Positions 49,146 through 58,535 are shown, counted from the stretch's first letter. The stretch: 64,000 bases of DNA from Bacteroidota bacterium (GCA_947479085.1 CANJYB010000009.1:62001-126000), one strand, 5' to 3'. Made by a program: numbers and translations. Notes: generated by a model not told the origin, from the sequence alone.

Positions 49146-50554
49146 TTTTTAAGACTAATTGAAAAGTTTAAAAACAACCCGTTTTTAAAGTGTTGGTTTT
49201 GTTCATAAGTAGAATCAGCACTTATTTCCGCTGAATGCAATAACCCGGAAGAGGGGAGAGGGTCGAGTTCAATAAATTTGATATCCCCTTTCTTTTGGAA
49301 TTCTTTCAAGTGAACAATTCTTTTATCTAATTCAGACGAATATACTGAAACAATATTGTACTGCTTAAACAGGAAACAAGAAAGAGCAATGACAGTAAGA
49401 ACTAAACTAATGTTGAATAATCCCTTACTCAGCTTTAAATTAAAAGTGGTTTCATAACCGATTCTGAAAAACCAGTAGATGCTAAATACCAAAATAATAA
49501 AAGTAACATGAGTTAATGTTCGGTTTAATGCAACATCCATCATTATATAACCCATTGGGAAAATACTAATAAAGAGGACAACGAAAAGAACCAGGAGGAA
49601 AATGAAAAATTGTTTCTTTAAAGTAACAAGCAATACTTTTTCTTTTCCATTGGTATCATTTGCCTTTTGACCTAAATAAATAAACGGAATAGAAAAGATA
49701 AGCAAATATAAAATCTTAAAAGGGAGGAAATCAATTATGATTTTTACCATAGTTTTTAGAGTAATCCATATTCCTTTCCATAGTATGGATTCTTCAAACA
49801 TACCTGCTCTTATAGGGCGACCGGGAGATAGATAGCCAAAAAGGAAACCAGCAAGACAAGCCGCAAGGGCAATTAGTATTTTATATTGATTTAAGTGCAA
49901 AAAGAAATTAGATTTCGGTTTTGAATAATAGAGAATAACCAATACCATTAATACAAGTATAGTTGCAACAGCAAGAGGTTCGCTGGAAGTACCGGTGTAA
50001 AGAAAGAATAGAATTATAAAAGGAATGGTTTTATAATTTTTGGAATTACCAATAAGCATCGCAGAGCCAGCTATCAGCATACTGTTTCCCCATAAATAAG
50101 TCACCGAGGAAGAAAGCCAGAACCAGGTTTCGTCAATACGAAAGCTGGTAAGGAAAAAGCAAAGCGTAATTAAAACAGAATAGGTGAATAGAATGAGTTT
50201 TCCTGGATTATAATTAAAATAGCAGAGTAATAAATTTCTTAAAAGAAAAAAGATGGACAGAACAAGAAATAGGAGGGAAGCTATCCCGAACAGAAAAAGA
50301 ATGAAAGGGAAATTGGAATGTTTAATAATAAATGAAGCAAAAAGCTGCGGAAACAATCTGATATTCCAAGTTTCATAAACCATTTTTGCATATTCCCCAA
50401 TGGTGTTTTTTTTGAGAATTGAAAAGGAATAATAATCGTCAGCGGAAAAGCGGTTATAAAAAGAAAGCACCCCAAAAAGAAGAATGAATAAAACGCTTAC
50501 TATCATAAGTAATGATTTCTCCGTTCCTGTAAAGCTTTTTGTTTCAGTTTGCAT
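49142..50554 (-). CDS. DUF6056-type polytopic membrane protein (1 of 2)
   Basis: 470 aa paralogue of the next gene, with the same arrangement: FSADDYYSF after the first helix and DETWFWLSSSVTYLWG around 140, about 12 helices and a soluble C-terminal tail. The two proteins share motif positions but little overall identity, so the duplication is old. Coupled by a 4-bp stop/start overlap, they may act as a heterodimer or on successive sugars (inference). Confidence 0.65.
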   Translation of the reverse strand: MQTETKSFTGTEKSLLMIVSVLFILLFGVLSFYNRFSADDYYSFSILKKNTIGEYAKMVYETWNIRLFPQLFASFIIKHSNFPFILFLFGIASLLFLVLSIFFLLRNLLLCYFNYNPGKLILFTYSVLITLCFFLTSFRIDETWFWLSSSVTYLWGNSMLIAGSAMLIGNSKNYKTIPFIILFFLYTGTSSEPLAVATILVLMVLVILYYSKPKSNFFLHLNQYKILIALAACLAGFLFGYLSPGRPIRAGMFEESILWKGIWITLKTMVKIIIDFLPFKILYLLIFSIPFIYLGQKANDTNGKEKVLLVTLKKQFFIFLLVLFVVLFISIFPMGYIMMDVALNRTLTHVTFIILVFSIYWFFRIGYETTFNLKLSKGLFNISLVLTVIALSCFLFKQYNIVSVYSSELDKRIVHLKEFQKKGDIKFIELDPLPSSGLLHSAEISADSTYEQNQHFKNGLFLNFSISLKK

Positions 50555-50639
50555 TAAAATTTATGTCAAATAAATTAGTTTTAAAACTAAACAAAATTTT
50601 AAAACCAAACTGTTTACTCTTACATATTATAAAAACAAT

Positions 50640-50647
50640 TACTTTTG
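50640..50647 (+). promoter_or_regulatory. -7 promoter box (TACTTTTG) of the M48 gene
   Basis: Perfect TAnnTTTG. It contains the TTG at 50645 that would start the longest frame, so the ATG at 50666 is the better start. Confidence 0.6.
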
Positions 50648-50665
50648 CCATCAAACAAATTAAGA

Positions 50666-51469
50666 ATGACAAAGAGAAGTTTTATAGCAGGAATAGTGAT
50701 GGCCACCACCTTGTTGGCTTGTGAAAAAGTGCCTATTACAGGGAGAAAACAATTAAGTCTTATTTCGGAATCTGAGATGATAAGTATGAGTTTAACCAGT
50801 TATACTGACTTTCTTTCCAAGAATCCGGCCGTTCCACCAACTGATGCAAACGAACGTTTGGTAAAAAAGGTGGGTGGTAGTATTCAAAAAGCAGTTGAAA
50901 CTTTTATGAAAGACAAGGGGCTTTCTTCACGTTTGGATGGCTATAAATGGGAATTTAACCTGGTGAAGAGTGATGAAGTAAACGCATGGTGTATGCCTGG
51001 TGGAAAAGTTGTTGTTTACAGTGGTTTGTTACCAGTTACTCAAACCGAATCAGCTTTAGCCTGTGTGCTTGGTCATGAAATTGCTCATGCTGTTGCCCGT
51101 CATGGTAACGAACGCATGAGCCAGGGTTTAGTGGTTCAGGCGGGTGGTACCGCTTTATCTGCAGCTCTTTCTCAAAAGCCCCAACTTACCCAGGATATTT
51201 TTATGCAATCGTATGGAATCACTTCGCAATTAGGAATGTTAAAGTATTCACGTACACATGAAAGCGAAGCTGATAAAATGGGCTTGGTTTTTATGGCTTT
51301 GGCAGGTTATAATCCAAATGATGCGGTTGCTTTTTGGGAACGCATGGCAAAGGCATCTGGAGGAAACAAGCCACCTCAAATACTAAGTACTCACCCTTCT
51401 GATGATACACGTATTGCTGATATCAAGGCTTTTTTGCCTGAAGCAATGAAATATTATACTAAAAAGTAG
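50666..51469 (+). CDS. M48-family metallopeptidase lipoprotein
   Basis: 267 aa from the ATG at 50666. Lipobox TTLLAC (Cys19), opening VPITGRKQLSLIS typical of BepA/LoiP-like M48 peptidases, zinc motif HEIAH at 137-141, and third-ligand Glu in RTHESEADKMG. It should lie on the periplasmic face of the outer membrane and act in quality control of outer-membrane proteins. No TPR domain follows, so it resembles LoiP/YcaL more than BepA. An in-frame TTG at 50645 lies within the promoter box. Confidence 0.88.
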   Translation: MTKRSFIAGIVMATTLLACEKVPITGRKQLSLISESEMISMSLTSYTDFLSKNPAVPPTDANERLVKKVGGSIQKAVETFMKDKGLSSRLDGYKWEFNLVKSDEVNAWCMPGGKVVVYSGLLPVTQTESALACVLGHEIAHAVARHGNERMSQGLVVQAGGTALSAALSQKPQLTQDIFMQSYGITSQLGMLKYSRTHESEADKMGLVFMALAGYNPNDAVAFWERMAKASGGNKPPQILSTHPSDDTRIADIKAFLPEAMKYYTKK

Positions 51470-51557
51470 TATTGAGTCTGAAGTAGAATGTCTTTAGTAG
51501 AAAGTACGTTATTAGAATTTGTTACTCAACACTGAAGACTTAATACTTTCTACTTCT

Positions 51558-52046
51558 TTAAACAAATGACATTAAGGTTTGAACCAGATCGTTCAATGGA
51601 ACTGTTCTTTCTGAATTCAGCTTCTTTTGTTCTTCTTTCACTTTTAGAATAGATTCTTTTACATCTTCTGTTTTAAATGGACCTTCCATGGTGCTGATAA
51701 CAGTGATTGCTTCCAAGGATACGAGATAATCGGCATCAAGTGCAAGGTCAATAAAAAAAGGTAATTCATTGCTATAGTTAATTTCCGATTCCCAGCATGC
51801 GGCTATCAATACAGCTTTATCTTTTTTGGCTTTCTTTATTGCTATAATTAATAAATCTCCCGCTTTTTCCTTTTTTAGTATAAGTAATGTTTCTTCCTTA
51901 AAATCCCTGTTTTCCGGTTTGGTTATTAACGAAATAAGGGAAGTGATTTTATCATTACCAATATCGCTTATAGCCTCATCATCTGTATTACCCACTATTT
52001 TCGTTACATATTCTTTATTGTCGAAATATTTTTTAAAGTCGTCCAT
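51558..52046 (-). CDS. Hypothetical HEAT-like protein
   Basis: 162 aa from the ATG at 52044-52046 (MDDFKKYFDNKEY); an open frame extends 20 codons upstream with a less natural sequence. Helical pairs such as FKEETLLILKKEKAGDLLIIAIKKAKK and LAACWESEINYSNELPFFIDLAL-like segments (key words CWESEI, DADYLVSLEAITVI) suggest a HEAT-type solenoid. No signal peptide. Not otherwise recognised; it shares a direction with the following P-type ATPase but a 24-bp gap ends at the ATPase stop, so it is downstream of it. Confidence 0.6.
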   Translation of the reverse strand: MDDFKKYFDNKEYVTKIVGNTDDEAISDIGNDKITSLISLITKPENRDFKEETLLILKKEKAGDLLIIAIKKAKKDKAVLIAACWESEINYSNELPFFIDLALDADYLVSLEAITVISTMEGPFKTEDVKESILKVKEEQKKLNSERTVPLNDLVQTLMSFV

Positions 52047-52130
52047 TGTATTGTTTTTTGAAATGCAAATATCTGTAAATAATTTGTAAAACAGATTATT
52101 TAACAAAACTCCAATCGCAATATTATCATT

Positions 52131-54629
52131 CTAACTTTTTAATCTTTTTTTCCATTTTGCCAATTCGTACCAGATAACAGATATAAAGCCAGCACCAATG
52201 CTAAAGGATAATTGAAGTAAATTCAGATGCTCGAATTCGAAAAAGCGGGTAAGCGGATTTACATAAATCAGTATTCCGGAAAATACAATGGTGGTTAAAA
52301 TAATGATAACAACCAGATTGTTTTTATATCGTAGAGTGGTAAATATGGAATAGAAAAACGAACGATTAACTAAGGTAAGAAATATGTTTGCAGTTATCAA
52401 AACAGAGAAAACCATTGTTCTTGTAATGGATTCATTGAATCCCTGGCTTACTGAAAACTTGTAAGTGAGCAATGAAGCAATGGTAATAGTTAATCCCTGT
52501 AAAATACTTGTGGTAAGTTCTTTCCAGTTGAAAAAGGTGGTTGTATACGCTCTTGGTTTTTGAAGCATGGTGTTTTTTTCCATCGGTTCATTTTCATAAA
52601 TTATAGAACAAGTAGGTCCCATAATTAATTCTAAAAAGATAATATGTACCGGGGAAAAAATATTAGGATAAATCCAGTTTAAAGCTAACGGTATAAATAC
52701 CGTTAGAATAATTGGAATATGAATAGAGATAACAAATTGAATTGCTTTTTTCAGGTTGGTGTATATTTTCCTTCCTATGGCAACAGCATCTACCATTTTT
52801 GATAAATCGTCTTCCAGTAAAATTAACGATGCAGCCTGTTTTGCTATCTCGGTTCCCTTTTTACCCATGGCAATACCTATATGCGCTGCTTTTAATGCCG
52901 GTCCGTCATTCACACCATCTCCAGTCATGGCCACTATCTGATGTTTCACTTTTAAAGCGTTAATAATTCTGAGTTTTGCTTCCGGAAACATTCTGGTAAA
53001 TAAGTTTATCTCCACCACTTTTTCTTCCAGTTCTGTTTCTGATAATTTCATTAACTCTTCACCGGTTATACTTTTATCATAACCTTTAAATTCAATTTGT
53101 TTGGCAATTGCTGCAGTAGTTTCGGCATTGTCTCCTGTTACTATTTTTACTGAAATTCCTGCTTTGTAAAAATCCTGCAATACCTGCTGAATGTTTTTCT
53201 TTGGAGGATCATAAAAAGCAACAATCCCTTTAAATTCAAATTTTAATTCCTGTTGTGTTGGAGGGAAATTATTGCCTGTGAATTTAGCTTCACCAACTGC
53301 CAATAAACGAAAACCATCTGCTGCTAATTCTTTAATCACTTTTTCTATTCTCTTTTTTTCTTCAGTTGTAAGTAAACTTAAATTCATCAATGCCTCGGGC
53401 GCACCTTTGGCTGCTATAATCCTGGTCCCTTCTTTATTTTCAAAAACATGGGTCATCATGGGAGGCTTGCCATCCAATGCGTATTCATGAAACAATTTAT
53501 AATCCGAGCGTTCGTCTTTTGTGTTTGCGTCTGAATAGGCTTTATGCAAAGCTATTTCCATAGGGTCGAAGGGATTGGGTTCGCTGGCCCACATAGACAT
53601 TCGTATTAATTCCTTTTCTTCATCCCCTAATGTTTCTTCCGGATTTGAAATCCGGTCCGTTGAAAAAGCATAGAGTTTTGCCAGGCTCATTTTGTTTTCG
53701 GTAAGTGTTCCTGTTTTGTCAGTGCAAATTACTGTAGCACTACCAAGTGTTTCCACCGTTTTCATTTGTTTCACCACTATCCCCATTTTCATCATTCGCC
53801 AAGCACCTAATGCCATAAATGTGGTTAATGCTACCGGTATCTCTTCTGGCAAAATACTCATGGCAAGTGTAAGTGCTTTTAAAAGACTGTCCAGTAAATT
53901 TCGGGAATGAAAATAATTGATACCCCATACCACCACAAATACAACAGCCCCCAAAATAGCCATTTTGATAACAAAATTGTTTATCTGCTGTTCGAGTGGT
54001 GTTTTTTCTTCTTTTATGCTTTCAAGGCTTTTGCCAATTTTACCCAACCTGGTTTCATTTCCAATGGCTGTTATGGTGGCAATGGCTAATCCGCTTGAAA
54101 CAGCAGTACCTTGGAAAACCTGGTTATCTTCCTTTTCCTTGTCTTTATAAACGGATAACGATTCTCCGGTAAGAATGGATTCGTTCACCGAAAAATCATT
54201 GGAATGAATTATTGTCCCATCAGCTGTAATGCTTGCCCCTTCTTCCACCACCAGGCTATCACCCATTACCAGTTCTTCGCTTTTTATTTCCAGTATTTTG
54301 CCGTTTCTTATTACTTTGCACATGGGTTGTGTAAAGTCTTTTAACTTTTCCAATGCGTTTTTGCTTCTCGAATCCTGAAAGAAAGAAATGGCGTACACCA
54401 GCACAATAGCCGAAGAAAGAAAAATCCCATCTCCTGTTTTTCCACTGATGAAATAAATGGCAGAGGCCACCAGCAACAAAATAACCATCGGGTCTTTTGC
54501 AAAGTTCTTTATCGCTTTCCAAACGCCATTTTCTTTTTTATACTCCAACTGGTTTAACCCGTATCTTTCCCTTGCCGAAATAACCTCTTCATCGGTTAAT
54601 CCTTTTATATTAAAATTGTTTTTGAGCAT
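52131..54629 (-). CDS. P-type cation-transporting ATPase (P2 class)
   Basis: 832 aa. TGES loop at 154-157, membrane motif PEEIP at 261-265, phosphorylated Asp304 in CTDKTGTLTENKM, and hinge TGDGVNDGPALKAAHIG. About 10 membrane helices. Closest in layout to Ca2+-type P2A pumps, but helix 6 reads LELIMGPTCSIIYENEP, without the usual N-x-x-D pair, so the ion is uncertain (Ca2+, Mn2+ or another divalent cation). Long minus-strand gene followed by the small HEAT-like gene. Confidence 0.88.
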   Translation of the reverse strand: MLKNNFNIKGLTDEEVISARERYGLNQLEYKKENGVWKAIKNFAKDPMVILLLVASAIYFISGKTGDGIFLSSAIVLVYAISFFQDSRSKNALEKLKDFTQPMCKVIRNGKILEIKSEELVMGDSLVVEEGASITADGTIIHSNDFSVNESILTGESLSVYKDKEKEDNQVFQGTAVSSGLAIATITAIGNETRLGKIGKSLESIKEEKTPLEQQINNFVIKMAILGAVVFVVVWGINYFHSRNLLDSLLKALTLAMSILPEEIPVALTTFMALGAWRMMKMGIVVKQMKTVETLGSATVICTDKTGTLTENKMSLAKLYAFSTDRISNPEETLGDEEKELIRMSMWASEPNPFDPMEIALHKAYSDANTKDERSDYKLFHEYALDGKPPMMTHVFENKEGTRIIAAKGAPEALMNLSLLTTEEKKRIEKVIKELAADGFRLLAVGEAKFTGNNFPPTQQELKFEFKGIVAFYDPPKKNIQQVLQDFYKAGISVKIVTGDNAETTAAIAKQIEFKGYDKSITGEELMKLSETELEEKVVEINLFTRMFPEAKLRIINALKVKHQIVAMTGDGVNDGPALKAAHIGIAMGKKGTEIAKQAASLILLEDDLSKMVDAVAIGRKIYTNLKKAIQFVISIHIPIILTVFIPLALNWIYPNIFSPVHIIFLELIMGPTCSIIYENEPMEKNTMLQKPRAYTTTFFNWKELTTSILQGLTITIASLLTYKFSVSQGFNESITRTMVFSVLITANIFLTLVNRSFFYSIFTTLRYKNNLVVIIILTTIVFSGILIYVNPLTRFFEFEHLNLLQLSFSIGAGFISVIWYELAKWKKRLKS

Positions 54630-54798
54630 AGAGTAGGGGATAAGAAGGGTGTTTTTATTTTAAGGTTTACTAAAAGAGAACGTTTTTTTTATGATAATTT
54701 TAATTGGTAGTGTGCAAAGGTAGCTAAGTTTGGGGGACTTTGCTATTTGATTAATATCAGTCTTTTTTAAAGGGAATGGATGCTAACGCTTTTAATGC

Positions 54799-56712
54799 TC
54801 AGCTTTTGCGTTCCACAAAATACATATCCACCTCACCTTTGTTTTTAGCTGCTATTTTGCCTCTTGGTATGCAGTGGAAATCATTTTTAACCAGCTCATA
54901 AGTGCTTCCTGAAATATTTATTTTTCCGTTCACACTGTTTTGTTCCATGCGGGCTGCAGTATTCACAGTATCTCCCCATATATCATAAGCAAACTTTTTT
55001 ACTCCCACTATTCCTGCCACCACCGGACCTGAATTGATACCTATCCTTATTTTAAACTTGCCACCTTGTTGTTCGCGATTGGCTATAAATTCTGAAATTT
55101 CAAGGGCTGCCTGCACTGTTTTTGTAGCATGATCTCTATCTTCCACTGGCATACCGCATACGGCAAGGTAAGCATCTCCAATGGTTTTTATCTTTTCCAA
55201 TTCGTTCCGGTCTATTATTTCATCAAATGCTGTAAAGCAATAATGTATTTCCTCCACCAGCTCCTGCGGGGTTAGCTTTTCGCTTACCAGCGTAAACCCT
55301 ACAAAATCGGTAAACAATACCGATACCTTTTCGTATTGTTTGGCCTCGCTCATGCCCGATTGTTTTAATTCTTCGGCCACTTCCGATGGAAGAATGTTCA
55401 ACAGCAGGGTTTCCGATTTCATTTTTTCTGCACTGATAATGATGTTTGATTTTTTCTGGTTTGATAAATTTCTTAATATAAAAAACACCAGTAGGAGCAA
55501 CAATATCAAACCAAATAGCAACATGTTTTTAAACCGCCTCTGGTTTTTAATTTCCGATTCTTTTTTATGCAATTCGGCCATGTGTTTTTCGGTATCTATT
55601 TTATGCTGCACACCTGAAACAAATGCACTGTTTTTTATTTTTTCCACACTGTCCTTTGCCTGTTTGGCCGAGTCCAGGTAGGAATAGGCCAATGCCATAT
55701 TGCCGGCATCTGCATAAGCTTTGGCTATATTAGGATATACGCGTGAAGTGATGGGATAGTTGGTGTTCCAGTTTTTCTTATTAATAATGTCCAATGCTTC
55801 CATTTGCATTTCCATATTTCTTTTATGCTCATTCCTGGTAAACAGCAATGCTCCGTATTCGCTTAACGAAACAGCTAAATCACTCAGATTATGATGATTT
55901 CGGCTTAACTCAATATTTTTTTCGAAAAGGGGGAGCGCCTCGTTTATTTTTTTTTGTTTTATTTTTACCTGTGCAAGATTGCCACTGATAATGCCTATCC
56001 AAACTTCATCCTTCTGCCGAACAGCCTGGTCGCAGGCTTTTGTTAAGTAATAAATGGCAGAGTCGTTTTTATCAAGGTTGCTATAACACAAACCCATTGT
56101 ATTTAATTTCGAGGTGGGATTGTTTATGCTTTCAGAATATTTATCGTGCCATACTTCCAGGAAGTATTTTTTTGCTGTATTATAATCTCTGAAATAATAA
56201 TACCTGCCGCCTATCTTATACAGGTAATCAATTTTATGAGGAAAATCCTGCAATGTAAAAGGGGAATAACTTTCATAAGCATAGAGGTAATTTTCGAGCG
56301 AAAGTGCATATTTTTTTATCTCCCAGTAATAGTCGGCAAGCAATTCAAATGCTTCTGCTTTCACTGCATCCTGGTGGTTTTCATCGGTCTGCTTAATAAA
56401 TGCAAGCAGGTTGCTTTCATAGTCGGGGGTAGTTTTTCTTTTTTCAAAAGTAGCTAGGAATTTATAATACTCAAAAATGTTTTTTAAAGTCACATCTCCT
56501 TTGGCTTCGGCCCTGGTTTTCATTTCGTCCAATGACGAAAAAATCTGTTCATACTCGTTATCGTAAATAGCTTCTCTTATGGAGTCTGCCAAATGGATTT
56601 GCTCGGCATAGGTTTTAAATAAAATATTATCGGGGAAAGACGTGCAATAACCCTTGCTGCAAACCAGCAACAGCAAAATAGAAAACAAAGCAAAGCGTGA
56701 GACCTTTATCAT
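54799..56712 (-). CDS. Membrane-bound class III adenylate cyclase with periplasmic TPR sensor
   Basis: 637 aa. Signal sequence (1-24), TPR-like repeats about 35-350 (periplasmic), one membrane helix at about 397-413, a linking helix, and a C-terminal cyclase domain about 455-637. Metal Asp469 (LFTDFVGFT) and Asp513 (TIGDAYLA) are present; Lys509 and the Asp in AYDIWGDTVN are the adenine-specifying pair, so cAMP, not cGMP, is predicted. The phylum often lacks obvious cAMP receptors, so the target is unclear. Upstream lies array G. Confidence 0.88.
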   Translation of the reverse strand: MIKVSRFALFSILLLLVCSKGYCTSFPDNILFKTYAEQIHLADSIREAIYDNEYEQIFSSLDEMKTRAEAKGDVTLKNIFEYYKFLATFEKRKTTPDYESNLLAFIKQTDENHQDAVKAEAFELLADYYWEIKKYALSLENYLYAYESYSPFTLQDFPHKIDYLYKIGGRYYYFRDYNTAKKYFLEVWHDKYSESINNPTSKLNTMGLCYSNLDKNDSAIYYLTKACDQAVRQKDEVWIGIISGNLAQVKIKQKKINEALPLFEKNIELSRNHHNLSDLAVSLSEYGALLFTRNEHKRNMEMQMEALDIINKKNWNTNYPITSRVYPNIAKAYADAGNMALAYSYLDSAKQAKDSVEKIKNSAFVSGVQHKIDTEKHMAELHKKESEIKNQRRFKNMLLFGLILLLLLVFFILRNLSNQKKSNIIISAEKMKSETLLLNILPSEVAEELKQSGMSEAKQYEKVSVLFTDFVGFTLVSEKLTPQELVEEIHYCFTAFDEIIDRNELEKIKTIGDAYLAVCGMPVEDRDHATKTVQAALEISEFIANREQQGGKFKIRIGINSGPVVAGIVGVKKFAYDIWGDTVNTAARMEQNSVNGKINISGSTYELVKNDFHCIPRGKIAAKNKGEVDMYFVERKS

Positions 56713-56874
56713 GTATCTAATAGGTTAGTGGTTACAATATTACTAAAATTAAAATTAACTATGAAAAGAGGGTGCCTTTGTTGGTGTTTTCATCAAAAAA
56801 GGCTGACTATTAATATTTTCAACCTTTCTACTATTAGTGCCTTTTCAGGTTAAACACCTGCAATGGCTAAATAT

Positions 56875-57105
56875 CCGAAGTGTGATATGGCAGAAAACAA
56901 CATTTTTGCCCTATATCCGAAGTGTGATATGGCAGGAAACAACATTTTTTCCCTATATCACACTTCGCTCTTCTGCCAAAACAACATTTTTGCCCAATAA
57001 CCGAAGTGAGATATGGCAGGAAATAACATTTTTGCCATATATCACACTTCGTACTTCTGCCAAAACAACATTTTTGCCCTATGTCACACTTCGCATATTG
57101 GCCTT
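56875..57105. repeat. Tandem array G: 11 subunits of 21 bp, 42-bp alternation with inverted subunits
   Basis: Two alternating subunit types in perfect 21-bp register. Type 2 is AACAACATTTTTGCCCT plus TATAT. Type 1 comes in two opposite forms: CCGAAGTGTGATATGG followed by CAGAA, and CACACTTCG followed by NNCTTCTGCCAA, which is its reverse complement in the key words CGAAGTGTG and TGGCAGAA. Order is forward, forward, inverted, forward, inverted, inverted, so the array can fold on itself. Confidence 0.92.
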
Positions 57106-57188
57106 TTTGCTATTCAGGGTGTTTATTACCTATAAAATAAACAACAGAGATGGAATAATAAAGAATTACTTTATTTTAGCAAAATGTT

Positions 57189-57215
57189 AAAATTCTCCCG
57201 CAGCGGGAGAATTTT
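57189..57215 (-). terminator. Terminator-like hairpin after the methyltransferase gene
   Basis: Thirteen-base-pair inverted repeat AAAATTCTCCCGC/GCGGGAGAATTTT with a one-base centre (57189-57201, 57203-57215). Confidence 0.6.
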
Positions 57216-57282
57216 ACTAAAAAATGACTTATTTGTTAAAATAAAAATGTTATGAATTCAGTTAAAATCTGAAATCTGAAAT

Positions 57283-58053
57283 TTACTTTCTTCTCCTGAA
57301 TTCGAAACAAATAACGGCAGCAGCCACAGCAGCATTTAACGATTCGGCTTCGCCAATAGAAGGTTTGAAATGTGAAAAAGAAGGAATGCTTATTTTATGA
57401 GTAATAAAAGGAACAAGGGTTTCCGAAATTCCCTTCGATTCATTGCCAATAATAATGAATCCCGAAGGTGATAATGTTTCTGTGTAAATGTTCTCTCCTT
57501 CCAGCAAAGCACCGTAAACGGGAAGTCCGATGTTTGATGTCTGATGACCGAGGAAGGCGGACAAATCCTTATAATGTACTTTTATTCGGGAGAGGGAACC
57601 CATGGTAGCCTGCACCACTTTGGGGTTATACAGTTCGGCCGTTTGCGGGCTGCAAATAATGTTTTCTATACCAAACCAGTCGGCTATGCGGATAATAGTC
57701 CCCAGGTTTCCCGGGTCTTTTATGTCGTCCAGCACCAGGGTTAGTTTATCTTTCAGGGTTTCGGGATTCAGTTCATAAGCGGGCATTTCGCAAACTGCCA
57801 GCACATCGTTGGGGGTGGTTAGCATTGAAATGCGCTCCAGTTCGCTTTCCTTTATTTCAAACCGTTCGATGGAGGCATCAATAACTGTGGTTCTGAAAAA
57901 CCCTGAAACAGCATACAGTTGTTTTATCTTTATAGAAGAACTTAATAATTCGTGCACCGTTTTTACGCCTTCGGCAATAAAAAGGTGATGCTCTTCCCTG
58001 AACTTTTTAATTTTCAAAGATTTTACAAATTGTATTTGAGATTTGGAAAGCAT
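57283..58053 (-). CDS. SpoU/TrmH-family RNA 2'-O-methyltransferase
   Basis: 256 aa. N-terminal substrate-binding domain (LSKSQIQFVKSLKIKKFREEHHLFIAEG), then a SPOUT knot with LVLDDIKDPGNLGTIIRIADWFG (motif 1), IIIGNESKGIS (motif 2) and IPSFSHFKPSIGEAESLNAAVA (motif 3; key word SLNAAVA). It methylates a ribose in rRNA or tRNA using SAM; the exact site is not predictable here. Divergent to tamL with the palindromic region 58101-58375 between them. Confidence 0.88.
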   Translation of the reverse strand: MLSKSQIQFVKSLKIKKFREEHHLFIAEGVKTVHELLSSSIKIKQLYAVSGFFRTTVIDASIERFEIKESELERISMLTTPNDVLAVCEMPAYELNPETLKDKLTLVLDDIKDPGNLGTIIRIADWFGIENIICSPQTAELYNPKVVQATMGSLSRIKVHYKDLSAFLGHQTSNIGLPVYGALLEGENIYTETLSPSGFIIIGNESKGISETLVPFITHKISIPSFSHFKPSIGEAESLNAAVAAAVICFEFRRRK

Positions 58054-58535
58054 AAAGTAATTATGAGTTATGAATTATAAATTATGAAGGCAAAGGTAGA
58101 AAAACTTGGTACGCAGATTTTATATGTTTTGTATTATGACTAAAAATGATTTATGTCTCAAAGATTGGAGTTATGATTAAAATGGATGTTTAAAACTTGG
58201 TACGCAGATTTTATATGTTTTGTATTATGACTAAAAATGATTTATGCCTCAAAGATTGGAGTTATGATTAAAATGGATGTCACCCGAGAGCGCATATCAT
58301 AATTGCCGAAGGCTTAAATCATAACTCAAATCAAAATCATTTTTTATCATCATTAATAAGTTAAATCTGCGTACTATTTTTTCTGTTCCAAAGAAAACCT
58401 TGGAGAACCTATATATTAAACCTTGAAGGTTTGATAAAGAAAATATGTAAGTTTGGAAAATAATTCTGTAAAAAATAGTTTCTAATAAATGAGTAATTTA
58501 GCCCCCAAATGCCAATAGACTATTAATACAAGACT
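58054..58535. other. 482-bp gene-free divergent region with a duplicated palindromic element
   Basis: Holds four heptamer repeats (TATGAGT, TATGAAT, TATAAAT, TATGAAG) at 58062-58092 and the element 58101-58375. No gene seen. Confidence 0.7.
58101..58375. mobile_element. Palindromic element with duplicated left arm
   Basis: An 89-bp segment beginning AAAACTTGGTACGCAG occurs twice in tandem (58101-58189 and 58192-58280), differing at a single base (TGTCTC/TGCCTC). The following 95 bases carry the reverse complement in scattered words: AATCATAACTC against GAGTTATGATT, and TTAAATCTGCGTAC against GTACGCAGATTTTA. So it is a long imperfect palindrome whose left arm has duplicated. Confidence 0.6.

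Larger units (their letters stand above)
56713..57282. other. 570-bp gene-free region with array G
   Basis: Between the cyclase gene and the rRNA methyltransferase gene (both minus). Contains array G (56875-57105) and a terminator (57189-57215). A 117-codon plus-strand frame covers the array and is rejected as an effect of the 21-bp period. Confidence 0.75.

Noticed and set aside
56837-57190. Plus-strand frame of 117 codons over array G
   Set aside because: Same reason; the frame is a by-product of the 21-bp register and runs beyond the array only by chance.
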